A stretch of DNA of 64,000 nucleotides from NCBI GenBank assembly GCA_963932465.1, contig OZ010792.1, positions 19,051,701 through 19,115,700 on the forward strand. Direction: 5' to 3'. The notes under the pieces are model-generated. The model saw only the letters and a program-made list of their open reading frames with translations. It was not told the origin of the DNA and searched no databases. This DNA is from Maratus speciosus. Taxonomy: Eukaryota > Arthropoda > Arachnida > Araneae > Salticidae. Shown here in pieces: positions 1 to 10,977 of this stretch; the stretch's first letter is position 1, and every line of letters starts with the position of its first letter. Made by a program: the position numbers and the translations under genes.

Positions 1-452
1 TCATAATTCATAATTCATATCATAAAATTATAAAAATTGCAAATTCAGCGTATTTATGTTTGGGTATATTAGAATTATTGCTACACAAAAAATTAGCACA
101 TTAGGAACATATTTTTAGGAGATATAAATAAAAATATGAAAATCTAATTTAACATTAGAAGCACTAAATTTTGAATGTTTATAATTCAAAAACTTATCAT
201 TCAAATGACTTTAAATTTGGTGTCTAGACATAGTTTGAACCGAAGTTTTGAAATATCTCCTTAAAATTGGGTATTGCTATTTAAGAAATGAAGTTTGGAT
301 TCATTTTAATATGTAGATGGCCCCTAAGCAAATTTTTTATACATCATTTAAAAGAAGACTTTATTTAAAATCGTTCGGTACCAGTAACTTGCGTTTACGA
401 TAATTTGTTGAGGAGTTAGTACGGGGTGTTTACTTTTTTTTTTCCACGACTG
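1..452 (+). mobile_element. Right part of a long-TIR mariner-like element (family M1), cut by the window edge
   Basis: The stretch matches the right half of the complete M1 copy at 31025-32090, including the shared motif about a short AT-rich interior and the terminal block of about 150 bp. It ends in CCACGACTG followed by TA at 453-454, the inverted form of the CAGTCGTGG start seen in complete copies. No transposase coding is visible. The left end lies outside the window. Confidence 0.8.
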
Positions 453-610
453 TACAAAGTAACCCATCGCAATAAGGATAATTAAATATCAATCAAAATT
501 CTTTTATTTGCAATTAAAATTATCACAACTTGGTATTTACATTCTCGTATATTACTTTCCACAAATGTAGCACTTAGTTATTTTGGGGCTAATTTTTCGA
601 AGCAAATTTA

Positions 611-788
611 CAGGGTTCGCACGCCATTAAGCCACGCCCTATTTTATAAGGACTCTACCACCAGTGTACCATAAAGATCATTTTCCCCTAATGAGTTTAC
701 GATTCATTTGATAGAAGATAGTTTTATGCGATTACTGATTGAAGGATCCCTACAAAATGGGGCGTCACTTAAAAGCGTGCGAACCCTG
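611..788. mobile_element. 178 bp MITE with CAGGGTTCGCACGC terminal inverted repeats (hAT-like)
   Basis: The ends are CAGGGTTCGCACGC and GCGTGCGAACCCTG, a perfect 14 bp inverted repeat. CAGGG termini are typical of hAT elements. I could not find a clean 8 bp TSD in the flanks, so the superfamily is inferred from the ends only. It is non-coding. Confidence 0.7.
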
Positions 789-819
789 GTTTTTTTAAAC
801 TAATTTGGTACTGTTTTGA

Positions 820-1028
820 CCCTTTACGGCGCAGTGTGTCCAGTCTGGACACACCTAATTTTAATTCCAACCTTGCAAATGGCACCAAGAATATTTAACA
901 ATTTTTTTATTTTACAGTGAAGGCTTAATTTAAGGAGTTTTTATTTTCTAAAAGAAATCGTTTGCAATTTCCGGTGTCAGTCAATATTTTCTCATTTTGC
1001 GAATAGAATTTGTCTGCGCCGGAAAGGG
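820..1028. mobile_element. 209 bp piggyBac-type MITE, family A
   Basis: Termini are CCCTTTACGGCGCAG and CTGCGCCGGAAAGGG, inverted with one indel. The right flank is TTAA (1029-1032) and the left flank is TTGA (816-819), a mutated TTAA target. Just inside the left end lies a perfect palindrome (834-854, GTGTGTCC...GGACACAC). The interior resembles the element at 12801-12998. Confidence 0.75.
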
Positions 1029-1319
1029 TTAAGGAGAGACGGATGGTAAGTAAACGTTGTTGATTCATAACATAACACTCTGAAATCTCTAAAAATTGTT
1101 CAAATTAAATCATAAAATCAACAATATAAATAATCAGTACGAAAATCAAATGTAACAACTAATTTGGGACGGAAGGAGTATATATTTTTAAATATTACAC
1201 TCCTGATTTATTTATTTTTATTTTTAACTTTTTAGTGTTTAAAAAATGCTTCCTTATTTCAGTTTAGCAGACAGTTGCCATGTTTAGGCGAGCATGGCTT
1301 GGCACATCATTACCTGCAT

Positions 1320-2030
1320 AGTTGTTACTATAAAGAAAATAATACAAACCTATGTATCTAATTTTTATAATTCTAACCTATCAGGAAATGAGTTAAAAAT
1401 CTATTGCAAAATCTATCTTTAGATACAAGAATCATGTTAAGTGAATTAAAGAGAGTAAAAATCAAGGTAAAAATATTATAGTCACAATCTTGACAGTTAT
1501 TCCTAGCAGGAAAAATGAGTAGAAAAGGCCAATTAATCACAGGAGAGAGTTAAATTAGTTACCCAAAGCAATTTGTTTACTGCCAGAAAATTTCATGGCA
1601 GAAAAAAAAGTTTCTTTCCTGTCGTGTACGTTGATGTTTTTAACCTGAAGTTAATTTTGCGTAACATTACTTATTTGTATAGTCATAAAATGGATTTTAT
1701 ATAGATTTAACGTTATTTTCGAATTCCACTTCGTATTCAAGGCTAAAGCAGGCGACTATTTTTATATTCTACGCGAATCACTATTTTTATAAAACACAAT
1801 ATGTACAAATGTTATTAAAGCATATGCAAAAGATTTTTATTTTTAAAAAGTGGTGCGAAATAGAATTAAAAAATAGTTGCCAGTGGCAGCCTTGCGTATT
1901 AGACGTATATTAAAAAATTTCGACATTTAAAACTTAAAAAAGAATTATTATATAGAGTGATTTGGGCAAATTTTAAAAGGTGGTAGAGTACAATATAACA
2001 AACAATTTTTTTTTAAAGGAAATGACAACA
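1320..2030 (+). repeat. Unclassified dispersed repeat R, copy a, first segment
   Basis: This segment aligns by eye with 13280-13990 over several hundred bases. Shared blocks include 'CTTGACAGTTATT', 'AATTAATCACAGGAGAG' and 'ATATAGATTTAACGT'. It has no long ORF. The 13.6 kb copy carries an extra foldback insert that is absent here. R copy a continues at 3540-3705 and 5696-6291. Confidence 0.65.
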
Positions 2031-2380
2031 ACAAAAAAATTTTTTCTAATTGAATACCAATTTTTGCCATATTTATCCTTTGTCAATTGTTACATTTCGG
2101 CGATTGAATTAGATAAAATTTACTGGTAAGTTTTAGAGGTAAGAAAAAAATCTTAGAAACTGGTAGCTATGCAGTAGTGTAATACTGCAGCAAAACTGAC
2201 ATTCAACAAACAAAAAACAATCAAGGGCTTTTTCAAATAAACAATTTCATTCCCTGTTTTTCTTAAAAGTAACGGAAATGTACATCAAAGAAATGTTACT
2301 AATACCATAAAAATGAATGAAGTAAGTGAACATTTATATTTCATCTTCTTAGTTGGCAACGATTTGTGTAAATCCGGTTT

Positions 2381-2433
2381 ATCCGAGGTGAGCTTGGTCC
2401 ATATTAACTCGGATAATCGGGACTTTACTGTGT
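2381..2433. mobile_element. Possible pogo/Tigger-like end fragment
   Basis: The sequence contains TATCCGAG and, 30 bp on, CTCGGATAATCGGGACTTTACTG. In reverse this is the CAGTAAAG...CGATTATCCGAG pattern common at pogo/Tigger ends. A similar end occurs at 46826-46849. It is too short to delimit an element. Confidence 0.35.
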
Positions 2434-2470
2434 AGCAAATTTATACTTAAACGCAGAAAAGCCAATTTAA

Positions 2471-3240
2471 ACTAATATGTTGTGGCCATCACAAAACTTT
2501 CATCTATATAAATCACATCAATTAAATCATTTAAATAGTACAAGAAATTACATCAATTTAGCAGCAATTCATATCAAAGTATATCTGAATTAAAGTTTGA
2601 TTAAAATTCGAGCATTAGTTATTGTGATAGAGCTAAAGAGGAAATTCTGAAAAATACAGCATAACAGCACCACCGTTGAGCGATTTGCACCAAAACATAA
2701 ACAGCAGTAATTCATATCAAGGTATACTGGAATCTGAAGTTTGTTGAAAATCGAAGCATTAGTTCTTGAGATAGAGCTATTGCGGAAATCACAAAAATGC
2801 AGCATAGCAGCGCCACCTGTTGAGCGATTTACACCAAAATGCATAAAACGTCAATTCATGTCAAGGACTAACTGAATCTGAAGTTTGATGAAAATCCGTG
2901 CATTAGTTCTGGAGATTGAACTATTGTGGAAATCGTGAAAAATGTTGCGTAGTAGCGCCACCTGTTGAGCGATTTACGCCAAAAACTAATCAGCACTAAT
3001 TTATATTAGGGACTACTTTAATATAAATTTTTATTTAATTCTGTGCATTAGTTCTTGAGATAGAGCGCCCACAAAATTTGTGTCACATACATACATACAG
3101 ACAGACTCACAGACCGACATTTTGTAAAAACATGTTTTTTGGAATCTCTGACCTCTAAAGCGTGCAACTCCGTCGAAAACCGGAAGTCGAAAATTTGTAC
3201 GAATCCAATACTTTCTTCTTGTAAAGATAGGAGAAAGTAA
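2471..3240 (-). mobile_element. Helitron-like non-autonomous element, copy 1
   Basis: Read on the minus strand it starts at a TTACTTTCTCCTATCTTTAC-like 5' end and finishes at a degenerate CTAGT (here TTAGT), preceded by the hairpin TTGTG-ATGGC-CACAA. The interior is an array of about 140 bp repeats that each contain a 'GGTGGCGCT'-type block and an 'AAGAACTAATGCACGGA'-type block. A GACAGACAGACT-like microsatellite lies near the 5' end. Related copies are at 22224-23319, 39457-40543 and 50397-51496. A 3' hairpin followed by CTRRT, no inverted repeats and no TSD fit a Helitron/Helentron, but no Rep/helicase is present. Confidence 0.6.
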
Positions 3241-3539
3241 AAAATGCATTCAAGATTCTAAATACGTAAAAAAAAAAAAAAAAAAAAAAAAGTTACAGAG
3301 AGCATAATAAGCTATATGTATGGAACTGTAATATGATTTTTTTATAATTCCACGAACCGGAACAATATTTTCCATACTTTCACGAACCGGAACATCGTTC
3401 CTGTTTGCTCCGGTACATTTCGAGCCCTGTATTTAGTTAAATATGCACGGTGTCAATCCAAGAAAAACCTACATTTTCATTTATAACTTTGACTGTTATG
3501 CAGAATTTTTAGCGAAATTTTTTACGCACTAACTTTGCT

Positions 3540-3705
3540 TTATGCGAAATCTTATGGCATCGCGGGAAATGCTATTAGTACATACTAATTCGATCAAAGG
3601 CACCGTGTGTATTCATTCCAAATCGTGGTGCATGTGAAATGACTCCTCTACTCTTCGAACAACATTGAACAAGAGGTTCAATTACTTGCAATGCAGCTGA
3701 AATTT
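3540..3705 (+). repeat. Repeat R, copy a, middle segment
   Basis: It matches 13990-14117 around 'ACTAATTCGRTCAAAGGCA' and 'CCAAATCG', and it stops where the M1 element begins. In copy b the same region is interrupted by a different element at 14118. Confidence 0.6.
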
Positions 3706-4128
3706 CAGTCGTGGGAAAAAAGTAAACACCCCCTATTAACTCTGCAACAAATCGTCGTAGAAAAAAGTTACAGGTACCAAACGATTGGAAATAACGTCTA
3801 GTTTTAAATGATGTACAGTAAACTCTGTCTAAGGCGGAAACGGTCGGGACTGAGAAAATTTTCCGTGGTAGACAATATTCCGGCTTATGCAAAAGAGCGT
3901 GATTTATTGGAATGAAGCATACGTCAATCGAAAAGCGTTTTATGTTTTCGATAAAAAGATTGGATCTTGAGTTATAATGAATTGCTCGCAGATGACGATC
4001 TTATTGATTGTCTTCACTCGAAAATCTGTTGAAAACTGAAATTCTGGAAGATCTTTTGTCTTTATAAATAAATGAGAAACGCTATTCAATTTCTTAGTAC
4101 TGCTATAATATCTACAAATTTGAAGTTT

Positions 4129-4147
4129 ACACACACACACACACACA
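4129..4147. repeat. (AC)n microsatellite
   Basis: An uninterrupted run of AC dinucleotides, inside the pogo/Tigger-like element. Confidence 0.95.
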
Positions 4148-4371
4148 AAATTATAATAACTTCAGGAATGAGGCAGAAAACTATGACTTTGAATTTGAGT
4201 ACAACATTAAAGCGTAATATATTGTACTTTAGACAATACAAATTTTCATAAATGTGCATTCTACTAGTAATAATAACTTTCAAATGCATATTCATATAGG
4301 AAAAAAAACTGGCATAAGCAAGAATTCCTTAAAATTTAAACAGTTTCTATTCTTTTGAATTAACTTTTTAA

Positions 4372-4571
4372 CCTTCCGTCTACCAGACGGGTCCATTGGA
4401 CCCGACATGTACAGTCAAAATATTTATTCAAACCAGAAATTTCTTCAAAACAAACTAAATGTATAAATCAGACAATAATAAGTTAAATAAACAAATTAAA
4501 TAGTTTTAAGTAAAAATTCTGGTGTAGAATGTTTTTATAAAACTTGAGTAAAATTTCCGGTAGTTCTAGGG
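4372..4571. mobile_element. 200 bp piggyBac-type MITE, family B (copy 1)
   Basis: It is flanked by TTAA on both sides (4368-4371, 4572-4575). It begins CCTTCCGTCTACCAGACGGG and ends GGTAGTTCTAGGG. The palindrome CGGGTCCATTGGACCCG lies at 4388-4404. A second 200 bp copy at 55784-55983 sits in a different context, which confirms mobility and the exact ends. Confidence 0.85.
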
Positions 4572-5695
4572 TTAAAAGTATTACTGAATTAATTTTTTTT
4601 GCTCGACATTGAGCATTTGACGTATATATATCAGTTTTAAAGTTTCATAAACGCCTTTCATTTTTAAAATATCCCTTTTTCCGCCTTATGCAAAATTTTG
4701 GTGGGACCTTAAAACCCTTTCCGTTTCCGCGTTAGGCAGATTCCGGCTTATGCAGCAAGAATTAATGTTATTTTCTATGGGTTCGACAGGACTTGAAAAA
4801 TTTTCCGCAGTAGACAGATTTCCGACTTACACAGAGTCCGCCTTAGACAGAATTCACTATAAATAAAATTTGCTTGCCATCTACATATAAAAACGAATCC
4901 AAACTTTGTTTTTTTTCAACAGCAATACCTAAGTTTGGCACCATAAATAAATTCTATACTGTTCAAGAAGCCTAAATTGAAATTTTCATGAAGTTCGAAC
5001 GATTAGTTTCCGATAAAAATTAATTATTTTAAATTGAGCCTATTTTAGAGGCTATATCCAAATTGAAGTTCGGTACTCGATTATTGAAATGCTACGTGAT
5101 GATGAAGTCGCTTCTATTAATGTATTATTTCTTGCCAATGTGGTTATTTAACGCGCTTAATATTTTTCGACTATTGCCAGCCCAAATATTCCAATAAAAT
5201 AAGAAAAAAACATATTTTTTCAAATTATGCTTTCCTGCACATTATAAACGGCCATTTAAACCATCATATTGACAATTTTTAATGATAATTCGAAAACTAC
5301 TTGAAAGAAAAATTTTAAATTGAAAATTTGATTAAAGCATGACATAATAAATATAAATCTATCACCAAAATTGTAGGTTGCAATTCATATATTTTTCGAA
5401 TATTAATTTCATTATTCATAATTTATATTATAAAATTTTTAAATTAAAAATTCAATGTATTTACGTTTGGAATTTTTAGTATTATAACCACATAAAAAAT
5501 TATTACGTTAGAATTATAATTTCAGGAAATATTAATAAAAATATGAAAATGTAATTTAACATTAGAAACTCTTAATTTTTAATGTTTATAACTCAAACAC
5601 TTACCATTCAAATGACCAGAAATTTCGTTTTTAGGCATAGTTTGAAGCGAAGATTTAAAATAAATTGTCAAAATCGGGTGTTTCCATTAAAAAAA

Positions 5696-6291
5696 TCTCA
5701 CTCAACGTCTTACAACGTATCCCGATGATGTCACCACATTTCACACAAAATAAAGTTATTCTGTGTAAAATATCATTAGAATTTCTTTATTATTGTTAAG
5801 TTATAAATGAAAATCCGATTCAGCTTGCTGTGAGATATCCTGCATATTTGGATGATGATTTGGACTGCAACCTCGGTTTCTATAAAACAAATATGTTATA
5901 TAACCATACAACACTGTAAAAAACGGACTAAAATAAAGAAATTGTACTGGCAATCGAGACGCCAGTACTATTTCCGTATTTTAACGGAAATTTTACCCCG
6001 CAAATTCCAGAAAAACGGAAATTTTTCTGTAATTTACGGGGTAGAATTTTCGTTAAAATACGGAAATAGTACTGGCGTCCCGATTGCCAGTACAATTTCC
6101 GTATTTTAGTCCTTTTTTTTTTTACTGTGAACATCTTAAAGTTTGTTCTTTTTTTTAACAGTGATTAAAATTGTTTATAAGAAAATACATAAGTTTGTGA
6201 AATAAAGAGCAACATTTTAAAAGAATTTTTTATGTAATTAAAATATTAAGAAATATAAACAATTTAACTTTAGTATTCCAAAAGCATTTAA
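5696..6291 (+). repeat. Repeat R, copy a, last segment
   Basis: It aligns with 15597-15905 (shared 'GATGATGTCA', 'AAAGTTATTCTGT') and then with 19480-19560 ('AGAGYARCATTTTA', 'AAATATTAAGAA'). The combined order shows that 15908-19479 is an insertion in copy b. Confidence 0.6.
5910..6128. mobile_element. Foldback MITE with arms of about 100 bp
   Basis: The left arm (CACTGTAAAAAACGGAC, then TTGTACTGGCAATCG) is repeated in inverse order in the right arm, and the two halves meet near 6020. The repeat covers most of the element, so both strands show similar short ORFs. Ends of the CACTGTAAAAA type are common in arthropod foldback MITEs. The superfamily is not assigned. Confidence 0.75.
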
Positions 6292-6430
6292 CTCCTTGGG
6301 GAAGAGCGACCGGTATACGTACCACTTAAGGTGCTCAGAATCCTTCATTATTTCCACCAGTTATTTTTTATTACAAAGTTTACCTTATTTAATTCGAACA
6401 GTGCTGAACAGTGAAGCAGCGGTAAAGGGG
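6292..6430. mobile_element. Degenerate piggyBac-type MITE, family G (short copy)
   Basis: It starts right after TTAA (6288-6291) with CTCCTTGGGGAAGAGCGAC and ends GGTAAAGGGG followed by TTAC, a mutated TTAA. In sequence and order it follows the reverse complement of the 200 bp element at 25612-25811, for instance 'GTTTACCTTATTTAATTCGA' against 'CTTGCCTTATTTAATCCGA'. It has an internal deletion of about 60 bp. Confidence 0.65.
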
Positions 6431-7236
6431 TTACGTAGTTGGCAAGCAATTTAACACCCAGTCTGTTGAATGTGATGTATTTTATTATAATTAAGAGCCA
6501 TTGGAAAAAGAAAAGGTGTAGTTGTTTAAAACTACTAAAATATTAAGGATAAGTTAAAGATAGTTGCAAGCATATTAGCTTTTAAAAATTGGAAAAATAA
6601 AGTAAACTTAAGTTAAAGAACTTGAAAAGATAAAATTTAAATTATAATTTAATATAAGTATAGCTGTAGTTAAAAACTACTATAAAGAGAAACAAGTTGC
6701 AAATTGCTCGTCAAACGTGGCAAATGACGTTCGTACTATAACTAGTTTTATAAATATTTTTTGAACTGCATATTGTAATAAATGTATATTTTAATGCACT
6801 TCATAAGTGCATATCCATTTCATTCTGTTCGAAAGGATGTAACATCATTAAAATGCACTTGAAATAATTTTTTCCCATTGGTCTTAATGTAACGGAAAAC
6901 TTTTGACTGTCCATGTAATTAAACTATGCATCCGATTTTCATAAAATTTGAAATGACTCGACCAAATTTTAAAACAATTATATATTTAAAATTTCAGATC
7001 ATTCGGTCGGGTAGTTTTTGCTCTGTTATATGCGGACAGACAGACGGATGGACAGACGGACTGAAACACGACTATAGGTGCTACGTATTTACATAATTAC
7101 GGACGCACCTAAAAATGAAGTGAAAATAAAAATGAAAGTTAGCACTAGTTCAAGTAACTCTCACCAAGCAAGGGCAGGAAAAGTGGTTAAGAAGGGCGGC
7201 AAGTCTTTCTACATTAAAAAAGGCACTAATCAGGGT
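6431..7236. other. AT-rich intergenic stretch without a recognised gene
   Basis: No coding or structured repeat is visible apart from a short GACAGACAGACGGATGGACA-type microsatellite near 7035-7060. Short ORFs on the plus strand (around 7078-7344) run through the (TA)n tract and look accidental. Confidence 0.6.
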
Positions 7237-7263
7237 AATATATATATATATATATATATATAT
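7237..7263. repeat. (TA)n microsatellite, left flank of an RT fragment
   Basis: A pure TA run. A second TA run at 8149-8178 lies on the other side of the RT fragment, as expected if the element entered, or expanded from, a TA tract. Confidence 0.9.
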
Positions 7264-8145
7264 CCAAAAACCAAACCAAAAATTCGAAACTACGGAACTG
7301 ATCCAACAATAAATAAACTAAACCAAATGACAACTACAAAATAACTAAAAACAACTAACTTTAAAAACAACATACTTTAAAAACGGCAAACTTTAAAAAC
7401 ATTCAAACTAAAACCAGAAGAAATTGAAACCATGGAGACAGGCCGGCATGCACTTGCGACATGCAACTGCGGGGTTAAAACCAGTTTTTATGTGCACAAC
7501 GCTCCCCAAACAACCTGTCAAGACCAAAAAGAAAAAAACTAACAAATCGAATGAGCTGCCTAGACCCATCGAAAACCAACAACTGAACATGAAACCCCAA
7601 ACAATCGTGCACGCAAACCCTGAACAGTCAAAGCCACTGTTACTCCTCTCTTCGCATCCACATTACCTCTAAATCTCTGCGATAAGTCTTACACTTTACG
7701 AAATTTCGTAGCAGACTCTTCAAAAATCTCTCAGGATAGCCATGGTGCAATGCCAGAATATACCAATTGTAAAGTTCTTCAATTTTTTCCCCAGTATTTG
7801 ATGTCAATCTATCTATACGGTTTAACCCGTTAATAAAAATATTTCTATATGTTGAGATATGCACATTTGATCCAAAATTTAAGATTTTTATAGTTTCAAA
7901 ATTAAAGCTTTTTCGTTTATCATATATATCTGTTTTTATCTCACCATTTTTTATCTCGATATTAATGTCTAAATAGTTGACCATGTTTTTACTTTTTGAC
8001 TCCAATTTCAAATTTAAACCTCTAGGATAGCAATCAAATTTTTCTTTTTTCACATCATTGCATCTGACTATTAAAACGTCATCAATGTAACGAAACCACT
8101 TCATATCCTCATTTATATCAATTTGTTCCTCATACATATATAAGT

Positions 8146-8148
<3 letters not shown>
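7264..8148 (-). pseudogene. Reverse-transcriptase 3' fragment (Penelope-like or related), minus strand
   Basis: The minus strand between about 8133 and 7640 encodes about 160 residues with an RT catalytic box FRYIDDVLIV at its start. About 50 residues on comes 'YLDINIEIKNG...IYDK', then a basic, helical C-terminal part that ends in a stop near 7640. A YIDD-type box followed by a 'YLD...I.NG' block fits Penelope-like and related non-LTR RTs better than the Jockey LINE next door, which has YADD. The fingers, the N-terminal domains and any GIY-YIG endonuclease are missing, so this is a 5'-truncated copy. About 370 bp of non-coding sequence separates the stop from the left (TA)n tract. The clade is inferred, not proven. 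Confidence 0.5.

Positions 8149-8178
<30 letters not shown>
8149..8178. repeat. (TA)n microsatellite between two retroelements
   Basis: A pure TA run separates the RT fragment (left) from the A-rich 3' end of the Jockey-type LINE (right, minus strand). Confidence 0.9.
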
Positions 8179-8181
<3 letters not shown>

Positions 8182-8236
8182 GAGGGGTTTTTTTGTTTTT
8201 TTTTTTTAAGAAAAAGAAAAAAGAATGAGAATAATA

Positions 8237-9598
8237 TGAAAAAATTGAAAAGAGCAATCTGGGGCGGTGAACATTTTGGGCGCTTTCGATGTTGGGGCTC
8301 GAAGGCGTCGTAGTCAGGTAGCTCTGCCACGATATCATTGGGAAGGTCGTATAATGCTGAGTAAAAATTTTTTGCAAGGTCTTTTATTCTTTTTCTAAGG
8401 GTGACTGTATTAAGGTCCCTACGGACGGTGGAATTGCGCAGGTATCTGGAGGCGCCACGGACGATTCGAAGGTTTTTATTATGCAGTTTGCTAAGATTGT
8501 CCATAGTGGATTTGCAGGTGAATCCCCAGACCGGACTAGCATAACTGATGATTGGGAGAATGCAAGAATTATAAAGAAGGGGTTTGTTATAGACAGATAC
8601 GGTTTTACTATTAATGAGAGGTTTAAGTGCAAGAGAAGCTCCAGCGACTTTCCCGCTGATGGAGAGAATATGTTTGCTCCATGTGAGCCTACGGTCAAGG
8701 ATGGCACCCAGATACTTGGCTTCATCAGACCATGGAATAGTTGTGTTATTAATTGTTAGTCTAGGAGGATAGATAAATTTACGAGAGAAGTAGACAGCAG
8801 AAGTTTTATTTTCATTGATAAGGACGCGCCACAGGGTGCACCAGTCCATGAAATCTTCAAGATGAGTCTGCAGGTACCTGTACAGACTATATGGGTGGTG
8901 TGCAGAGGCATAGACAGATGTATCGTCCGCATACAGAACTAGATAAGTAAATAATGAGCGTGGGATGTCATTGAAGAATATGTTAAATAACATTGAGCCC
9001 AACACGCTCCCTTTAAGGATACCGCTAGGATAAAAAGTATTATGGATAGGATGTCGTTGATGCGGACGCGGAATATACGGCCGCAAATGTATGAGTATAT
9101 TAAGTGTATTAGTCTGGCTCGAAATTTTAGCTTAATTAATTTGTATATAAGGCCTTCGTGCCAGACTTTGTCAAAAGCCTTTGAGAAGTCAGGAAATATG
9201 GCAGCAGCTGGTATCTTCGCGTTGAGGTTTTCGCTGACAAAGTCAACAACGCGATGGAGCTGGTGTTGGGTAGAATGTTTTGGGCGAAAGCCAAACTGTT
9301 CAGGCATAGGGATGTTGTTTTGCTGAATAAAGTCTTGCAACTGGGCCCTAATGACACGTTCGGTGACTTTACAGAGAGAAGGGAGGAGAGAGATGGGTCT
9401 GTAGTTAGTAGGATCAGAGAAATCAGTTCCAGGTTTCAGTATGGGTGATGTGATAGAGAGTTTCCATGGTTTAGGGAAATAATTGAATTTAAGGATAGAG
9501 TTCGTAAGGTTGGTGATATAGATAATACAGTTTGGAGGAAGATTTTTGAGAGCAGTGTTAGAAATTTTGTCGTAACCTGGGGTCTCGCGTTTTTTCAT
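8237..9598 (-). pseudogene. LINE ORF2, reverse transcriptase and C-terminal region
   Basis: Two overlapping minus-strand frames (9598 to about 9040, then about 9086 to 8237) make up an RT of the Jockey type. Visible blocks in order: TPGYDKISNTALKNLP, NYRPISLLPSLCKVTERV, PEQFGFRPKHST, the A-block FPDFSKAFDKVWHEGLIYKL (F-x-D with the first catalytic Asp), SGILKGSVLGSMLFNIFFND, and the C-block LYADDTSVYA (YADD at 8922-8933). The thumb and C-terminal region with SYASPVWG and LHNKNLRIVRGA follow. Both catalytic boxes are intact, but one frameshift near 9050 and the loss of continuity with the endonuclease upstream make it inactive. The frame runs on into the A-rich 3' end and the (TA)n tract, so the true stop is not clear. 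Confidence 0.85.
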
Positions 9599-9659
9599 TT
9601 TTTAATAATATTATGCATAACAATGGGCTGAATAGTAGGGGGGTCATCAGGGGGGACGG

Positions 9660-10920
9660 TTAGGAAACTGCTGACAGCTTCACTAACCTCGTCAGGATGG
9701 GCCTGGCTAGCGAGGGTTGAATTAGGAGAGAATTGCAAAGCGTAGGAGTTGGCAAGTATGTTTGCTTTGTCCTGGTCAGCGTAAGCATAATTAACATTAT
9801 TGTCCGAAAGGGGGGAATGGGAGAGTATTTTTTATTAATTTTACGTTTGATAAGCCAGAGGGAATTGTCCTCGCTAGAAAGATTTTTGAGGAAGTTATTC
9901 CAACTTTTTTGATTTTCTTTATAAAGGCAGTTTTTGATTCTGTTGTTAGCTCTATTAATTAAGGGTTTAAGGGAGGGATCTGTAGAATTTTGATATTGTC
10001 GCCGGAGCTGGTTACGATTTTTAATTAGATTATAGATATAACGGGGTGGAATGAAAGAGTTATTGTTTTTGAAAGCATTGAAAGTTGCATGGTTTTGAGC
10101 ATCAATAATTTTAGAATTTGGAGAGTCCGCAGCATCATCAATATCAGATGTAGAGTTAATTATAGGAAAAGTAATATCTTGGCTAGCAAGATGGTTAGTA
10201 TATTTTTTCCAATCTATGGCCACGGAAGGAGGAGGAGAAATAGGGTTAATAATATCTATTTTAAAGCAGACTGGAAAATGGTCGGAGGAAAGACCGTTAA
10301 TAACAGTTGGGGTGGTAGGGTAGGGGAGGTTTTTAGAGATTGCAAAATCAATTATGGAATCATGGGTATTAGGCGCTGTGCTTGTGTGTGTAGGAGTACT
10401 AAGTGCGTGTAAGCTTAAGTTGAGGTGTTGGATTAGGTTATGGAGAGAGGCACCCCGATGAGAATTGCCGTGACAATTCCAACGCCTGCTCCTGGCATTA
10501 TAATCGACAACAAAGAAGCAGCGTTGGTGATGGGAGAATAGTTGAGTTAAGCTATTAACAGAAAAATTACCATTAGGTGGTGCATAAATGGAAGCTAAAT
10601 TAATGTTAATGTGGGGAAGCTGAATGACAATACTTGTGTATTCAATGTCATTATAATTAGTACTGTGAAAAAGATAGTGAGGGATATGGTGTTTTATGTA
10701 AATAGCAGTACCACCGCTTTGGGTGCCATCAGAGCGGGGTGTGGGAAAGAGCCTATACCCAGGAATGTTAATGTTAAAGGTAGGGCTGAAAGTTTCCTGT
10801 AAGAAGATGACATCAATTTGAGGAAGATCAGAAATGAAAAGTTTTAGTTCATACAATTTTATAATGTAAAGAGTTGCAATTCCAAGACAGGCAGATTAAA
10901 GAGTAAAAAAACGGAGAGTA
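9660..10920 (-). pseudogene. LINE ORF2, APE-type endonuclease and linker
   Basis: The minus-strand frame from 10856 holds the endonuclease: VIFLQETF (catalytic Glu), SGGTAIYIKHHIPHY, ININLASIYAPP, a degenerate FFVVDYNARSRRWNC (normally GDFNA; the Gly is lost) and GLSSDHFPVCFKI with the catalytic SDH. The first block (LSWNCNSL) lies just upstream in another frame, so a frameshift is needed near 10855. The linker includes a 'NQLRRQYQNSTDPSLKPLIN' region and 'WNNFLKNLSSEDNSLWLIKR', typical of Jockey elements. The frame breaks again near 9810 before the RT. In the intact family this enzyme nicks the target DNA to prime reverse transcription. Confidence 0.85.
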
Positions 10921-10977
10921 ACTACTCATTATTGGGTGAGTTGAATTCCGTGGCCAAGCTGTCAAACGCGCTTATAA

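Larger units (their letters stand above)
3816..4859. mobile_element. Pogo/Tigger-like element nested in M1
   Basis: The left end is CAGTAAACTCTGTCTAAGG and the inverted right end is TAGTGAATTCTGTCTAAGG. It is flanked by TA at 3814-3815 and 4860-4861, and those dinucleotides lie in sequence that is continuous in other M1 copies. 'TTCCGGCTTATGCA' motifs recur in both sub-terminal regions (near 3880 and 4740). It is non-coding and contains a piggyBac-type MITE at 4372-4571. Confidence 0.75.
3706..5695 (+). mobile_element. M1 mariner-like element carrying nested insertions
   Basis: It starts with CAGTCGTGG and the long terminal block shared with 25140 and 31025. It is interrupted at 3816-4859 by a pogo/Tigger-like element, with the host TA of the M1 sequence preserved on both sides, then resumes with the M1 interior. 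Similarity to complete copies stops near 5695, so about 170 bp of the right terminal repeat is missing. There is no transposase ORF. Confidence 0.75.

Noticed and set aside
5852..6134. Two overlapping ORFs on opposite strands with nearly the same peptide
   Set aside because: They are the two arms of a foldback MITE read in both directions, not genes.
7078..7672. Plus-strand Lys-rich ORFs beside the RT fragment
   Set aside because: They run through a (TA)n tract and the non-coding 3' region of the minus-strand RT element, and nothing recognisable is encoded.
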